Positions 9,167-17,916 are shown, counted from the stretch's first letter. The stretch: 34,136 nucleotides of DNA from Candidatus Accumulibacter vicinus (GCA_002425405.1 DIME01000092.1:1-34136), one strand, 5' to 3'. Notes: a model not told the origin generated them from the letters alone. Made by a program: numbers and translations.

Positions 9167-9215
9167 CGAATAAGGTTAAATCGTGCGCAGCCGCGATCTG
9201 AACCGTTTGTTGGAC
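9161..9215 (+). other. attC-like integron recombination site 2
   Basis: This 55-bp site is nearly identical to the one at 8017-8071 after its first few bases (AACGAATAAGG onwards, ending GTTGGAC at 9209-9215). The left core reads CGCTAAC, which deviates from RYYYAAC in its first positions. The palindromic arms and loop are conserved. The TAA of the PaiB gene is embedded in the left core, as in classical cassettes. Confidence 0.68.
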
Positions 9216-9591
9216 GAGCCCGGTTGCCAGGCGCCTACCAAGCCTACAGAAAATAGGTTCCGCGTGGAAATGCCAGATGAGAAAACAGCGCGAGAGCAAT
9301 GCCTTGATCAAAACGGCGCAGCGCGCCCAGGCTCGCCGCCAGCATCGACTCCTGGGTTGCACTCCGCTCCGGCTCCTTGCCCGACCGTGGAGAGTAGGCG
9401 CCCCGGTCCGCGGGCCTGATTGCTCAATCGAGCGCCGGGTTCTTGGCGTGAGCGCCACGGTAAGCAACCGTCGCCAAACCGGCTTAGGCCTTCACGCCCG
9501 AGTGCCTCCGGCCATCTCGACCTCCGGATCAAGGGCTCGGGCGGTACCCCCCCTTGACGGTTTTCCTCCGCGTAGCGGCTTCGTCCAACCC
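9165..9591 (+). repeat. ~430-bp intercassette direct repeat, copy 2
   Basis: This is the second copy of the 8021-8449 element, in the same orientation. Differences are scattered substitutions plus small indels, for example around 9360-9400 and in the C-run near 9546-9553. The indels break any shared plus-strand reading frame. It ends at GTCCAACCC, after which the copies become unrelated. It occupies the interval between the PaiB gene and the small exported protein gene; no gene is seen in it. Confidence 0.85.
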
Positions 9592-9613
9592 ATCCATCGA
9601 GCGGGCGTTAGCC
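9583..9613 (+). other. Shortened attC-like site after repeat copy 2
   Basis: GTCCAAC (9583-9589) and GTTAGCC (9607-9613) are separated by only 17 bases. The stem present at the equivalent place after copy 1 is missing. It looks like an attC that lost its middle, or only the two core motifs of one. The next gene starts 14 nt later. Confidence 0.4.
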
Positions 9614-9626
9614 CTATGGAGTCCCA

Positions 9627-10148
9627 ATGATTCACCGACTACTTCTTCTCGTCCTTTGTGTCGTCACCAGCAGCTTGGTTTCTGCCGCTCCAGCGTCGAT
9701 CAAGGCCCCCAAGCCTCTTCTGGCACAGGTTCAACGCCTGATCGAACTGCTGCGAGATAGTTATGCTGTTGGCTATCCCGACGCTACGATGGTTCAGTTG
9801 GTAAAAGGGAGCGAAGGCGAAGCGCTTGCGCTAGTGGTGTTTACTGTCGAAGGCTTTGGTGGTGGGAACAACCATACCCAATACTTTGCAGCCTTTACTC
9901 CGGAAACAAATGAGAAAGGGAAACAGCATTTCTCGCTCATTGACGTCATGCCAATTGCTGGGAAAGGCTGGCGAGGGGTCATGAATCTCAATGCCAAAGT
10001 GACCCGGAACCCAAAGACCGGCGAAACTCTCATTGCCTTCGACGGATTGGAGGTCGCCGGTGACGACGCTCCCAACTTTCCGAGTAAGAAGGTAACGATC
10101 AATCTCTTACTCAAAGGCGGTCGCCTTGTCGAGCAGAAGCTACCATAG
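9627..10148 (+). CDS. Small exported protein of unknown function (cassette gene)
   Basis: This 173-residue protein begins with a clear Sec signal peptide (MIHRLLLLVLCVVTSSLVSAAPA, cleavage probably after residue 20-22). The mature part is mixed alpha/beta with no cysteines and no motif I recognise; notable stretches are TVEGFGGGNNHTQYFAAF and KGWRGVMNLNAKV. The start ATG is preceded by GGAG at a normal distance. It follows a cassette boundary, and a half attC-like sequence begins 2 nt after its stop. Base composition is lower in GC than the neighbours. It is probably a periplasmic or surface protein; function unknown. Confidence 0.75.
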   Translation: MIHRLLLLVLCVVTSSLVSAAPASIKAPKPLLAQVQRLIELLRDSYAVGYPDATMVQLVKGSEGEALALVVFTVEGFGGGNNHTQYFAAFTPETNEKGKQHFSLIDVMPIAGKGWRGVMNLNAKVTRNPKTGETLIAFDGLEVAGDDAPNFPSKKVTINLLLKGGRLVEQKLP

Positions 10149-10150
10149 GC

Positions 10151-10182
10151 CTGCGCAGCCCTCTGAACTTGAACATTGGGCC
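10151..10182 (+). other. Degenerate right half of an attC-like site
   Basis: CTGCGCAGCC, then TCTGAAC, then ATTGGGCC follow each other here. They match the loop and right arm of the attC-like sites at 8040-8071 and 9184-9215 with a few changes and a short deletion. The matching left arm is absent. It marks the probable right end of the array, because a chromosomal-type glycosyltransferase gene follows. Confidence 0.4.
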
Positions 10183-10309
10183 ATCACGGACGGAAAACGT
10201 GCGCGCATGAAGACTCAGACTGGCTGTAGCGATGGAGCAGCGGTGAATGTCATGACCGTTTGAGCGGCTCACATCATCAAAGCTTGCGGCTCTGCCGTGA
10301 GATTGTGAC

Positions 10310-11527
10310 TTATCCGGCCAGTTCGTCGATGTAGGCCAGATGCTGCGGCAGGCAGATTCGGTTGAGATCATAGCGGTCGATGATCGTCTGCCGGGCGCGT
10401 TGCCTGAGTGAAGCGAAATCACCGGGAAGTTCAAGCGTCTGAATCACCTGCTCGGCAATTTGTTGCGGCGAGAAGAAATCGACCAGAAGTCCATTGTCCC
10501 CATGGCGGATCACTTCTTCTACCGGTGAGGTTCTGGATCCGACGACCAGGCAGCCGGCGCTCATGGCTTCGAGCATCGACCAGGAGAGAACGAAGGGATA
10601 GGTCAGGTAGACGTGCACCGCCGAGATTTGCAGCAGACCGATGAACGCGGAGTAAGGAATCGTGCCGACGAAATCGAGACGCTGGAAGTCGATCTCGCTC
10701 CTCACTTCGTTGAGAAACTGCTCGCGGTAGCTCGTGCCCTCGGCGGGCCGACTGCCGTAACTGACCTTGTCACCGCCGACAATCAGGATATGGGCATTCG
10801 GACGCCGGCGTTGGATTTCAGGAAGGGCGCGGATGAAGCTGTGATAGCCTCGGTAGGGTTCGAGGTTGCGATTGACGAAGGTGACAATTTCATCACCGGC
10901 ACGCAGGACACGGGCCTTTTCCCGCAGCTTGATCTGGGCGTCGGTCTTCGGGGTGATCGCGGCCGTATTCACCCCTTCATGGATGACGCGAATCTTGTGC
11001 TGAAAGCTCGCGGGGTGGGTGGATTTCTGCCATGCGGTCGGTGAAAGTCCGGCATCGCATTGTTCGAGGTTCATCAGGTTGGCGAAGTTCTTCGCCAGCA
11101 AGCGTGGCGTCTCGTCTGGATTTTCGGGAAACTCCGGGTCGAAACCGACATCGGCGCCATGGGCGCGATAGTAGAACTCGAAGTAGTTCAACAAAGGAAC
11201 CTGCGGCCAGACTTCCTTGACGAACAGCGCTTCGCCCCATCCCGGGTGGGCGCAGATGAGGTCCGGGCGATAGCCCTGCATTTGCAGTTGTCTCGCCGCC
11301 CGGAAGCAGGCTTCGCCGCGAATCACCTTGGTCTCCGTTTCTTGCACCCAGGGGTGGATTTTGGGTGTATTGCCTCGCTTTAGCCCGTAACGGACGACCC
11401 GAACACCGGCAGGAACCGGGTTATTCTCGATGCACAGCGCCGTCACTTCATCGCCTCTGGCGACCAGCGCTGCGGCAATGTGTTTGTATTGACCCGGAAA
11501 ATTCTGATGGATCAGGAGAATTCTCAT
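10310..11527 (-). CDS. GT4-type glycosyltransferase
   Basis: This 405-residue cytoplasmic, GT-B-fold glycosyltransferase starts MRILLIHQNFPGQYKHIA, typical of the acceptor-binding N-domain. The donor-binding C-domain carries the features of GT4 enzymes: NRNLEPYRGYHSFIRAL, AHILIVGGDKVSYG, LDFVGTIPYSAFIGLL, then YPFVLSWSMLEAMSAGCLVVGSRTSPVEEVI, where the E-A-M-S-A-G segment binds the nucleotide sugar. Length is normal. The gene stands alone on the minus strand, so the glycan it builds (capsule, EPS or LPS) cannot be named. No obvious Shine-Dalgarno precedes the ATG. Its 3' end lies 128 bp from the end of the cassette island. Confidence 0.88.
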   Translation of the reverse strand: MRILLIHQNFPGQYKHIAAALVARGDEVTALCIENNPVPAGVRVVRYGLKRGNTPKIHPWVQETETKVIRGEACFRAARQLQMQGYRPDLICAHPGWGEALFVKEVWPQVPLLNYFEFYYRAHGADVGFDPEFPENPDETPRLLAKNFANLMNLEQCDAGLSPTAWQKSTHPASFQHKIRVIHEGVNTAAITPKTDAQIKLREKARVLRAGDEIVTFVNRNLEPYRGYHSFIRALPEIQRRRPNAHILIVGGDKVSYGSRPAEGTSYREQFLNEVRSEIDFQRLDFVGTIPYSAFIGLLQISAVHVYLTYPFVLSWSMLEAMSAGCLVVGSRTSPVEEVIRHGDNGLLVDFFSPQQIAEQVIQTLELPGDFASLRQRARQTIIDRYDLNRICLPQHLAYIDELAG

Positions 11528-11765
11528 CGTTGATGCGCGTGTGTGCGGCGTGTTGATTGTTTCGGTGAGGCATTCTATCAGGGCGCATGCGTCATCGCGA
11601 TCCGGCCGAATGCATTGCGCGTACAGGCGCGGTTTCTGGGTTAGAATCCGGGCCGGCTGGCTGGAACGAGCGGCACCCCGTGGATCGATTCTGGAAAAGC
11701 CTCGATCACCCGAAAACGGCTGAGTCTACGTCAATCCGGATTTCATTTGTTCAAGGATGTCACCC

Positions 11766-12185
11766 ATGAGGGCCGATGATCGAAGGTTATGGATGTGGGC
11801 GGAGGCGCTCGATCTGCTGCAGGGCGGCGAGCGATGGCAGCACCGGGTGCTTGCCTGCGAAAACCTGCAGTCGGTGCCCTGCTGGGAACCAGCGGTCGAT
11901 CTGTACGAGAACAGCGACGAGTTGAGACTGCTGGTGGCTCTGCCGGGCGTTGATTCCCGGCAGATTGAAGTCGTTCTCGATGAAGCCGGCCTAGTCGTCC
12001 GGGGCCGGCGCCCGATACCGCAGGCCTTGCGTCTGGCAACGATCCACCGTCTGGAGATCCCCTATGGGCCATTTGAGCGCTGGATAGCCCTGCCGCCCGG
12101 AAATTACCGGCTGCACGAGCAGTTCCTGGAGGATGGCTGCCTGGTGCTGGTGCTGCGCCACCTGCGAGACGACCGTGCGATCTGA
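11766..12185 (+). CDS. Hsp20/alpha-crystallin family small heat-shock protein
   Basis: This 139-residue protein has an alpha-crystallin core of about 90 residues. It runs from PAVDLYENSDELRLLVALPGV through GLVVRGRRP and FERWIALPP to GCLVLVLRHL, which replaces the usual GVLxVxxPK-like strand. The start ATG at 11766 is preferred over the in-frame ATG at 11757 because AAGGA lies about 8 nt upstream of it. Small heat-shock proteins hold unfolded clients for refolding or proteolysis. The gene overlaps the start of lon by 11 bp, so chaperone and protease are co-expressed. No convincing sigma32 promoter is seen upstream; a TAGAAT at 11642-11647 could be a -10 box but lacks a good -35. Confidence 0.85.
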   Translation: MRADDRRLWMWAEALDLLQGGERWQHRVLACENLQSVPCWEPAVDLYENSDELRLLVALPGVDSRQIEVVLDEAGLVVRGRRPIPQALRLATIHRLEIPYGPFERWIALPPGNYRLHEQFLEDGCLVLVLRHLRDDRAI

Positions 12186-14547
12186 CCGGACGGACGCGAG
12201 TCGCAACACGCTCGCAACTGGTCCCGGCGTTCTGGTGATCCCCGACGATGCGATGATCATCGTTCCGGTTCGCAACGTACTGCTTTTTCCCGGCATGATC
12301 CTGCCGCTCACCATCAGCCGCGAACAGTCGATGCTGGCAGCGCAGCAGGCAGTCAAGACCGAGCGCCCGGTCGGGGTTCTCCTGCAACGGGATGCCGAGG
12401 TCGAAGTGCCGGGGCCGGATGATCTGTGCCTGGTCGGGACGGTGGCCAACATCCTGCGTTACGTGACCCTGCCGGATAACACGCATGTCATCGTCTGCCA
12501 GGGGCTGCAGCGATTTCGCATCGTCGAGTACCTGCCGGGCTATCCTTTCCCGGTGGCGCGTATCGGGCGGATCGATGAACCCGAAACGACAGACAGCCAG
12601 ATCGAAGCGCGCATGATTCAGCTCAGGGAGCATGCGCTCGAAGTCCTGCAGTTTCTGCCGCAGGTCTCACAGGAACTGGTCGGTGCGGTCAAGAGCATTA
12701 CCCAGGCGGGAGCTCTGGCCGACCTGGTGGCGAGTGTTGCAGAACTGAAAATTACCGATCGGCAACGGGTCCTGGAAAGCATTGACCTGCAGCGACGGCT
12801 CGACATCGTTCTCGACTGCCTGCTCGCACGCCTCGAGGTGCTGCGACTTTCACGCGAACTCGACGAGCGTACCAAGGCGAACATCGATCAGCGTCAGCGC
12901 GAATTCCTGCTGCGCGAGCAGTTGAAATCGATCCAGAAGGAACTTGGCGAGGGGGATACCGGCAACAGCGTCGAGCTCGAGGCGCTGCGCAAAAATATCG
13001 CCGAAGCCCAGATGCCCGAGGAGGTGGCGAACCAGGCGAACAAGGAACTGCAGCGCCTGGCGCGCATGTCGGACGCTTCTGCAGAATACTCGATGGTGCG
13101 CGCCTATCTCGACTGGCTGGTCGAGTTGCCATGGCGGGCGCCCGAGCCGGACCGGATCGAGATTGCCGAAGCCCGCCAGATTCTCGATGCCGACCACTTC
13201 GGCCTCGACCAGGTCAAGAAACGGATCATCGAATTTCTCGCGGTGCGCAAGCTCAACCCGGGCGGACACGGGCCCATTCTGTGCTTTGTCGGTCCGCCCG
13301 GAGTCGGCAAGACCTCGCTTGGCCAGTCGATCGCCAGGGCGCTGGGACGCAAATTCGTACGCGCCTCTCTCGGCGGCGTTCACGATGAAGCCGAAATCCG
13401 TGGCCACCGGCGCACCTACATCGGCGCCCTGCCCGGCAACATCATTCAGGCAATCCGCAAGGCCGGATCACGGGGCTGTGTGATGATGCTCGACGAGATT
13501 GACAAGCTCGGTGCCGGCATTCAGGGTGACCCGTCGGCCGCCCTGCTCGAAGTGCTCGATCCGGAACAAAATAATACCTTCCGCGACAACTATCTGGCCT
13601 TGCCGTTCGACCTGTCCCGGATGCTGTTCATCACCACCGCGAATGTGCTGGACAACATTCCGGGGCCCCTGCGTGACCGCATGGAGATCATCCAGTTGCC
13701 CGGCTACACGCAGGAGGAAAAACGGGAGATTGCCCAGCGTTATCTGGTCGGGCGTCAGATTGCCCAGAATGGACTGAAGGAAGGTCAGATCGAGTTCTCG
13801 GAGCAGGCACTCGTGGCGATCATCCGCAATTACACGCGTGAAGCCGGCGTGCGCTCGCTGGAGCGGGAAATTGGCGCAGTCTGCCGACGCGCGGCGGTCA
13901 ACATTGCCGAGGGCAGGATGTCGTCGATGCAGGTCGATGAGGACGATCTTGCCGGCATACTCGGGCCAGGCAAGTACGATAACGAAGTTGCCTTGCGCAC
14001 CGGCCTTGCCGGAGTGGCCACCGGACTGGCGTGGACGCCGGTCGGTGGCGACATCCTGTTCATTGAAGCCAGCCGCACGACAGGTGACGGCAAATTGATC
14101 CTGACCGGACAACTTGGCGAGGTGATGAAGGAATCCGCGCAGGCAGCGCTGACCCTGGTGAAAACGCGCGCCGCGGACCTCGGCATCGACGCCGGCAGCT
14201 TCGAGAAAAGCAACGTACATGTGCATGTGCCGGCGGGGGCAATCCCCAAGGACGGTCCGAGTGCGGGCGTGGCGATATTCATCGCGCTGGCCTCGCTGTT
14301 CGTCAACCGCCCGGTGCGTAACGATAGCGCGATGACTGGCGAGATCAGCCTGCGCGGACTCGTTCTGCCGGTGGGTGGAATCAAGGACAAGGTGCTTGCC
14401 GCCATGCGCGCCGGAATTCAGCGGGTGCTGTTGCCGGCAAGAAACCGTAGGGACCTTGAGGAAGTCCCGCCGGAGGCGAAGCAGCGAATCGAATTCGTCT
14501 TTCTGGACAATGTGGACGATGCGATCCGTCACGCCATGCGGCAATGA
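12175..14547 (+). CDS. lon: ATP-dependent Lon protease
   Basis: This ~790-residue Lon (endopeptidase La) contains the N-terminal substrate-binding LAN domain (about 25-215, PVRNVLLFPGMILPL). The coiled-coil region follows (LREQLKSIQKELGE). The AAA+ module has Walker A GPPGVGKTS and Walker B VMMLDEIDKLG. The C-terminal protease domain carries the catalytic Ser in KDGPSAGV (about residue 696) and the catalytic Lys in GGIKDK (about 737). All key residues are present. The frame is open further upstream; the start is taken as GTG at 12175, which overlaps the hsp20 stop. The Shine-Dalgarno is weak, so translational coupling is likely. The Hsp20 pairing suggests a stress-induced second Lon rather than the clp-linked housekeeping copy; this is inference. 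Confidence 0.93.
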   Translation: MRSDRTDASRNTLATGPGVLVIPDDAMIIVPVRNVLLFPGMILPLTISREQSMLAAQQAVKTERPVGVLLQRDAEVEVPGPDDLCLVGTVANILRYVTLPDNTHVIVCQGLQRFRIVEYLPGYPFPVARIGRIDEPETTDSQIEARMIQLREHALEVLQFLPQVSQELVGAVKSITQAGALADLVASVAELKITDRQRVLESIDLQRRLDIVLDCLLARLEVLRLSRELDERTKANIDQRQREFLLREQLKSIQKELGEGDTGNSVELEALRKNIAEAQMPEEVANQANKELQRLARMSDASAEYSMVRAYLDWLVELPWRAPEPDRIEIAEARQILDADHFGLDQVKKRIIEFLAVRKLNPGGHGPILCFVGPPGVGKTSLGQSIARALGRKFVRASLGGVHDEAEIRGHRRTYIGALPGNIIQAIRKAGSRGCVMMLDEIDKLGAGIQGDPSAALLEVLDPEQNNTFRDNYLALPFDLSRMLFITTANVLDNIPGPLRDRMEIIQLPGYTQEEKREIAQRYLVGRQIAQNGLKEGQIEFSEQALVAIIRNYTREAGVRSLEREIGAVCRRAAVNIAEGRMSSMQVDEDDLAGILGPGKYDNEVALRTGLAGVATGLAWTPVGGDILFIEASRTTGDGKLILTGQLGEVMKESAQAALTLVKTRAADLGIDAGSFEKSNVHVHVPAGAIPKDGPSAGVAIFIALASLFVNRPVRNDSAMTGEISLRGLVLPVGGIKDKVLAAMRAGIQRVLLPARNRRDLEEVPPEAKQRIEFVFLDNVDDAIRHAMRQ

Positions 14548-14659
14548 GTCGACGGGATGCGCCGTACCCCGAAAAGGTTGAGCTCGCTCATCGGCAAGCG
14601 CCCATCGAGCGGGCGACGGGTTCCACCCTCGTCGACAGCGAAGACGCGCCTTCCCGCGA

Positions 14660-14689
14660 TTGACCGCAGTTGATGGGTGGACATATACT
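14660..14689 (+). promoter_or_regulatory. Sigma70-type promoter of the tubulin-like operon
   Basis: TTGACC (14660-14665, 5 of 6) and TATACT (14684-14689, 5 of 6) are separated by 18 bp in the 287-bp gap between lon and the tubulin-like gene. Transcription would begin near 14696 and give a ~138-nt leader. This is one of the best promoter matches in the window. Confidence 0.6.
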
Positions 14690-14750
14690 CATCCGGGCAG
14701 CAGGAGACTGCGGCAAGCGGCCATCTGACAATCGCTGCGCAGATCCCCCG

Positions 14751-14778
14751 GCTCCGCCGATGCCGCCTGCGGCGGAGC
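14751..14778 (+). promoter_or_regulatory. 9-bp hairpin in the tubulin-like operon leader
   Basis: GCTCCGCCG (14751-14759) and CGGCGGAGC (14770-14778) form a perfect 9-bp inverted repeat with a 10-nt loop, 55 nt before the start codon. It lacks a following T-run, so it is not a clear terminator. It lies inside the predicted leader and could act on mRNA stability or translation, or be a weak terminator for lon. Confidence 0.4.
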
Positions 14779-14833
14779 GTGGCACATCGGTGATCATTTT
14801 ACTTTCGACTCATTGCAACGAGGAACTTGCGGA

Positions 14834-17800
14834 ATGAATCACCTCGTCATCGGGCTGGGCGGTACCGGAGGGAAAATCATCCGGGCCCTGCGAAAGAGCC
14901 TGTACCAGGAGTTGCGCGGCGGCAAACTGGCCGACATCGGCATCGGCTACCTGTACGTCGATTCGTCCAGCGAAATGATGGCAATCGACGACCCCGGCTG
15001 GAAGACGCTGGGCACTTCGGTCCAGTTGCCCAAAGCCAGCCAGTTGCTGATTACCGATGCCAACCTCACCTCGCGGCTCGACAATCTCGACAGCTATCCA
15101 GGACTCAAGCACTGGCTGGGCAGCCCGCAGGAATGGCGCGACATTCTCAACAGCATTGTCGGCGCCACGCTCGGTGGCCAGAAGCGCCGGCTGGGCCGCT
15201 TCCTGTTTGCCTGCAAGGCCGACAAATATCGCGAACAGGTACAATCGCAGGTCAAGCTGCTGCAGCAGAACGGCCAGACGGAAGTCACCTTCCATGTCGT
15301 GCTCGGCCTGGCCGGCGGTACCGGCAGCGGCAGCGTGATTGACGCAGTGGCACAACTGCGGGATCTGTATCCCGACTCCAAGCGTTTCCGCATCCTGATC
15401 TACGCGCTGCTGCCCGATGCCTACCCGAACCCCAACTGGGATACCGGCAACTACCACGCCAACGGATTTGCCGCCCTGACCGAACTCAACGCCATGTCGG
15501 TAGGGGTTTATCAGCCCTACGACGTGACCGGCGTGAAGGAACGGCTCACGCTGAGCGACCCGTTCAACGGCTGCTTCGTGTTTGGCAACGAGAACGAGAA
15601 CGGCCTGACGGTGGATGTGGACCGGGATGTGCCTGGCATCGTCGCTGACTTCCTGTATCAAAAGATCGTGACCGCGAGGAACATCAACTGGGTCTCGCTC
15701 GACCGCATGGAGAACGCGGAAAACGGCGACGGCTCGCCAGAAACTGCCGCGCAGGGGCGCATTCCAGAGCGCTCCAAGCGTTTCCTGACGTTCGGCATCA
15801 AGCGGCTGGCCATTCCCGAAGAGGAGATCAGCGAGTACCTGACCTACAGCTTTGCCCGACAGGCGGCGCTGCAGTTGCGCTTCAATCACTGGCAGGAGGC
15901 GTCAGGCTTCATCGAAGAACCGCGCAAGCAGGATTTTCACGAGTTTGTGCAGCAAAAAGAGACGCAGTTACGCTGGCTGCTGTCCGACGACCATCTGACG
16001 CTGGCGCTGGGCATCCTGCCGGAAGATGCCGCCAACAAGCGCTGGAAGTCTTTCACTGGCGAGTGGGAAGCCGTCATCCCCAACTTCAAGTCGCTGGTGC
16101 GCGAGCGCGAGCGCGCCACCTGGCTGGACGAGCTCACCAAATTGTGTGAAAAGCGTTACCAGGATGACTACCGCTCGCTGGGCGTCCCTGGTTTCTACCG
16201 CACCAAGCTGAAAGCGCGCAAGGACATGGCGCGCGAGATCCGGATGCGGATCGAGCAGGAACTGGTCAATGAATGGAAGGTCGGCGCCAAGTCCGCCTGG
16301 GATGTATCCCGCCTGCTGATCGCGCTGAGCGAAAAACTGGACGAACGTCTGAAGGCCTGCGACGAAAACATTGCGCGTGCGCGCCACGCAGAGGAAGAAG
16401 CGCAATCGCGGGTCCTGGGCAATGCGCACAAATGGTCCAGCATGGGCCTGTTCTCCAAGCACCTGCTGGGAACGCCGGACAGCCTGCTGGATGCGCATGG
16501 CGTGCATTTGCAGGAGATGTATGTGTATCGTACGCGTGCCGAAGGCTGGGGCTTTGCCAAAGCGCTGCTGATCGAGGTGATCGCCGAAATCACCGACCTG
16601 AAAGGCGAAGTGGACCGGGCCGCCAACACCTTGCAGCAGGCCCTGAAGAAATTCGATGTCGGCATCCAGGCGCGCCTCTCCGATGCCGGTGCAGGCGATT
16701 TGCGCCAGCACCTGATCCGCTTTTATGACCCCGTTCAGGTCAAGCAGATCAGCCGCCGGCTGGTGGTGGACGAAGCCGAACAGAAAACGCAGACCGGCCG
16801 GGTGCGTGCCGCCCTGACCGAAAAGATTGGGCAGGATTCGAGTTTTGCCCTGTTCAACCAGCGGGTGACGGAATCGACCTTTCTCGATGTGCTCGAAACG
16901 GTGTGCGAGGACAACACGCGCATCGCCCACCAGAACCTGGTGCAGAACCCCAAAGAGCGTCTGCTCGGCGTGTCGATCATCGACAAGTTGTGCGACCGCT
17001 ACGGCGCCGATCCGCAGGAGTTGAAAAGCTACGTGAGCGAGCTGGTCAGCCGGGCAGGCAACTTCGTCACGCTCGAACCGCTGGAAATCCACCGGGCAGC
17101 GCCCGGCATTCCCGTGGGTGTACCCACGGCGGTGAGCAAATTCACCGTGATCCTGCCGAGGGCGCCTGAACAGGCCGAGTTTGCCCAGGGACTGAAGAAT
17201 GCGCTGCGCGAAGCCAGAACCGGCGATGTGGAGATCATTGACTCGGATGGCCGACGCAACGAAATCACGCTGGTCTCGATCACCAACCTGTTTCCGCTGC
17301 GCTACCTCAAGCCGCTCAAGTTCCTGGAAGAAAAATACCGTCGCCGCATCGACACCGGCGGTGCGCGCGCGCGGCTCGAACTGCATACCGAGGGTGACGG
17401 CAATGCCTGGCCGCGACTGTTCGTGGCCTCCAGCGCCGAGGTCAAGCAGCAGGCGCTGCCCTATGTGCTGCTGGCCAAGGCTCTGGGATTCATCCATGAA
17501 AGCAGGAATCCAGCCACGGGCGCGGAGGAAGTGCTGCTGCTCACCAAGGATGCCGATGGCTTAGACAATGACCCGGTCCTCCTGGGCAGGAGCTTCACGG
17601 CCAGTGCCGACAGCATCAACCTGGAGAATCTGCACACCATCCGGTCGGTCTGCGACGCGACGCTGGCCGGTGCCGGCTACCTGCACCAGGACCGCCGCAG
17701 CGAGGTGCAGCGGGCCATCCTGGCCGAGGTCGAAGCCATCAAGGCTGCGCGCGGCGGCAACATCCAGGATGAAACCTACCGCCGCTTTCTGGAGGCCGGC

Positions 17801-17839
17801 CGGCGTGCATTGGCCATCCTCAAGCGCGAAGTCACCTGA
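14834..17839 (+). CDS. Large tubulin/FtsZ-superfamily-like protein
   Basis: This 1001-residue protein starts MNHLVIGLGGTGGKIIRAL, a Rossmann-like nucleotide-binding opening. It carries GLAGGTGSGS at about residues 158-167, matching the tubulin/FtsZ signature loop (GGGTG[ST]G-type). The combination fits the 'tubulin-like' (Tubulin_2) family. The start is ATG 14834, with GAGGA about 9 nt upstream. The N-terminal ~330 residues hold the GTPase-like core. The remaining two thirds are mostly charged, helical sequence with coiled-coil stretches (around 510-540 and 580-620). A C-terminal alpha/beta part follows (about 760-1001). No membrane helix is seen, so it should be cytoplasmic. It is the first gene of a three-gene operon with a zinc-ribbon membrane protein and a periplasmic binding protein. 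Function is unknown; GTP binding and assembly are inferred from family motifs only. Confidence 0.8.
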   Translation: MNHLVIGLGGTGGKIIRALRKSLYQELRGGKLADIGIGYLYVDSSSEMMAIDDPGWKTLGTSVQLPKASQLLITDANLTSRLDNLDSYPGLKHWLGSPQEWRDILNSIVGATLGGQKRRLGRFLFACKADKYREQVQSQVKLLQQNGQTEVTFHVVLGLAGGTGSGSVIDAVAQLRDLYPDSKRFRILIYALLPDAYPNPNWDTGNYHANGFAALTELNAMSVGVYQPYDVTGVKERLTLSDPFNGCFVFGNENENGLTVDVDRDVPGIVADFLYQKIVTARNINWVSLDRMENAENGDGSPETAAQGRIPERSKRFLTFGIKRLAIPEEEISEYLTYSFARQAALQLRFNHWQEASGFIEEPRKQDFHEFVQQKETQLRWLLSDDHLTLALGILPEDAANKRWKSFTGEWEAVIPNFKSLVRERERATWLDELTKLCEKRYQDDYRSLGVPGFYRTKLKARKDMAREIRMRIEQELVNEWKVGAKSAWDVSRLLIALSEKLDERLKACDENIARARHAEEEAQSRVLGNAHKWSSMGLFSKHLLGTPDSLLDAHGVHLQEMYVYRTRAEGWGFAKALLIEVIAEITDLKGEVDRAANTLQQALKKFDVGIQARLSDAGAGDLRQHLIRFYDPVQVKQISRRLVVDEAEQKTQTGRVRAALTEKIGQDSSFALFNQRVTESTFLDVLETVCEDNTRIAHQNLVQNPKERLLGVSIIDKLCDRYGADPQELKSYVSELVSRAGNFVTLEPLEIHRAAPGIPVGVPTAVSKFTVILPRAPEQAEFAQGLKNALREARTGDVEIIDSDGRRNEITLVSITNLFPLRYLKPLKFLEEKYRRRIDTGGARARLELHTEGDGNAWPRLFVASSAEVKQQALPYVLLAKALGFIHESRNPATGAEEVLLLTKDADGLDNDPVLLGRSFTASADSINLENLHTIRSVCDATLAGAGYLHQDRRSEVQRAILAEVEAIKAARGGNIQDETYRRFLEAGRRALAILKREVT

Positions 17840-17916
17840 TGCACCCTGGTTGAGCAAAGCCGACAATCGATTCGCCGGTTTCTTCAACTTTCCAGAAAAC
17901 CAGGAGGAACTCCCCG

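Noticed and set aside
7717..10310. Integron integrase or transposase in the island
   Set aside because: No tyrosine recombinase or transposase motifs occur on either strand, so the island cannot be called a complete integron or an IS-borne element.
11528..11765. Sigma32 heat-shock promoter for hsp20-lon (CTGGAAC with CCCCGTGGA)
   Set aside because: The spacer is only about 8 bp, far shorter than sigma32 promoters require, and both boxes deviate.
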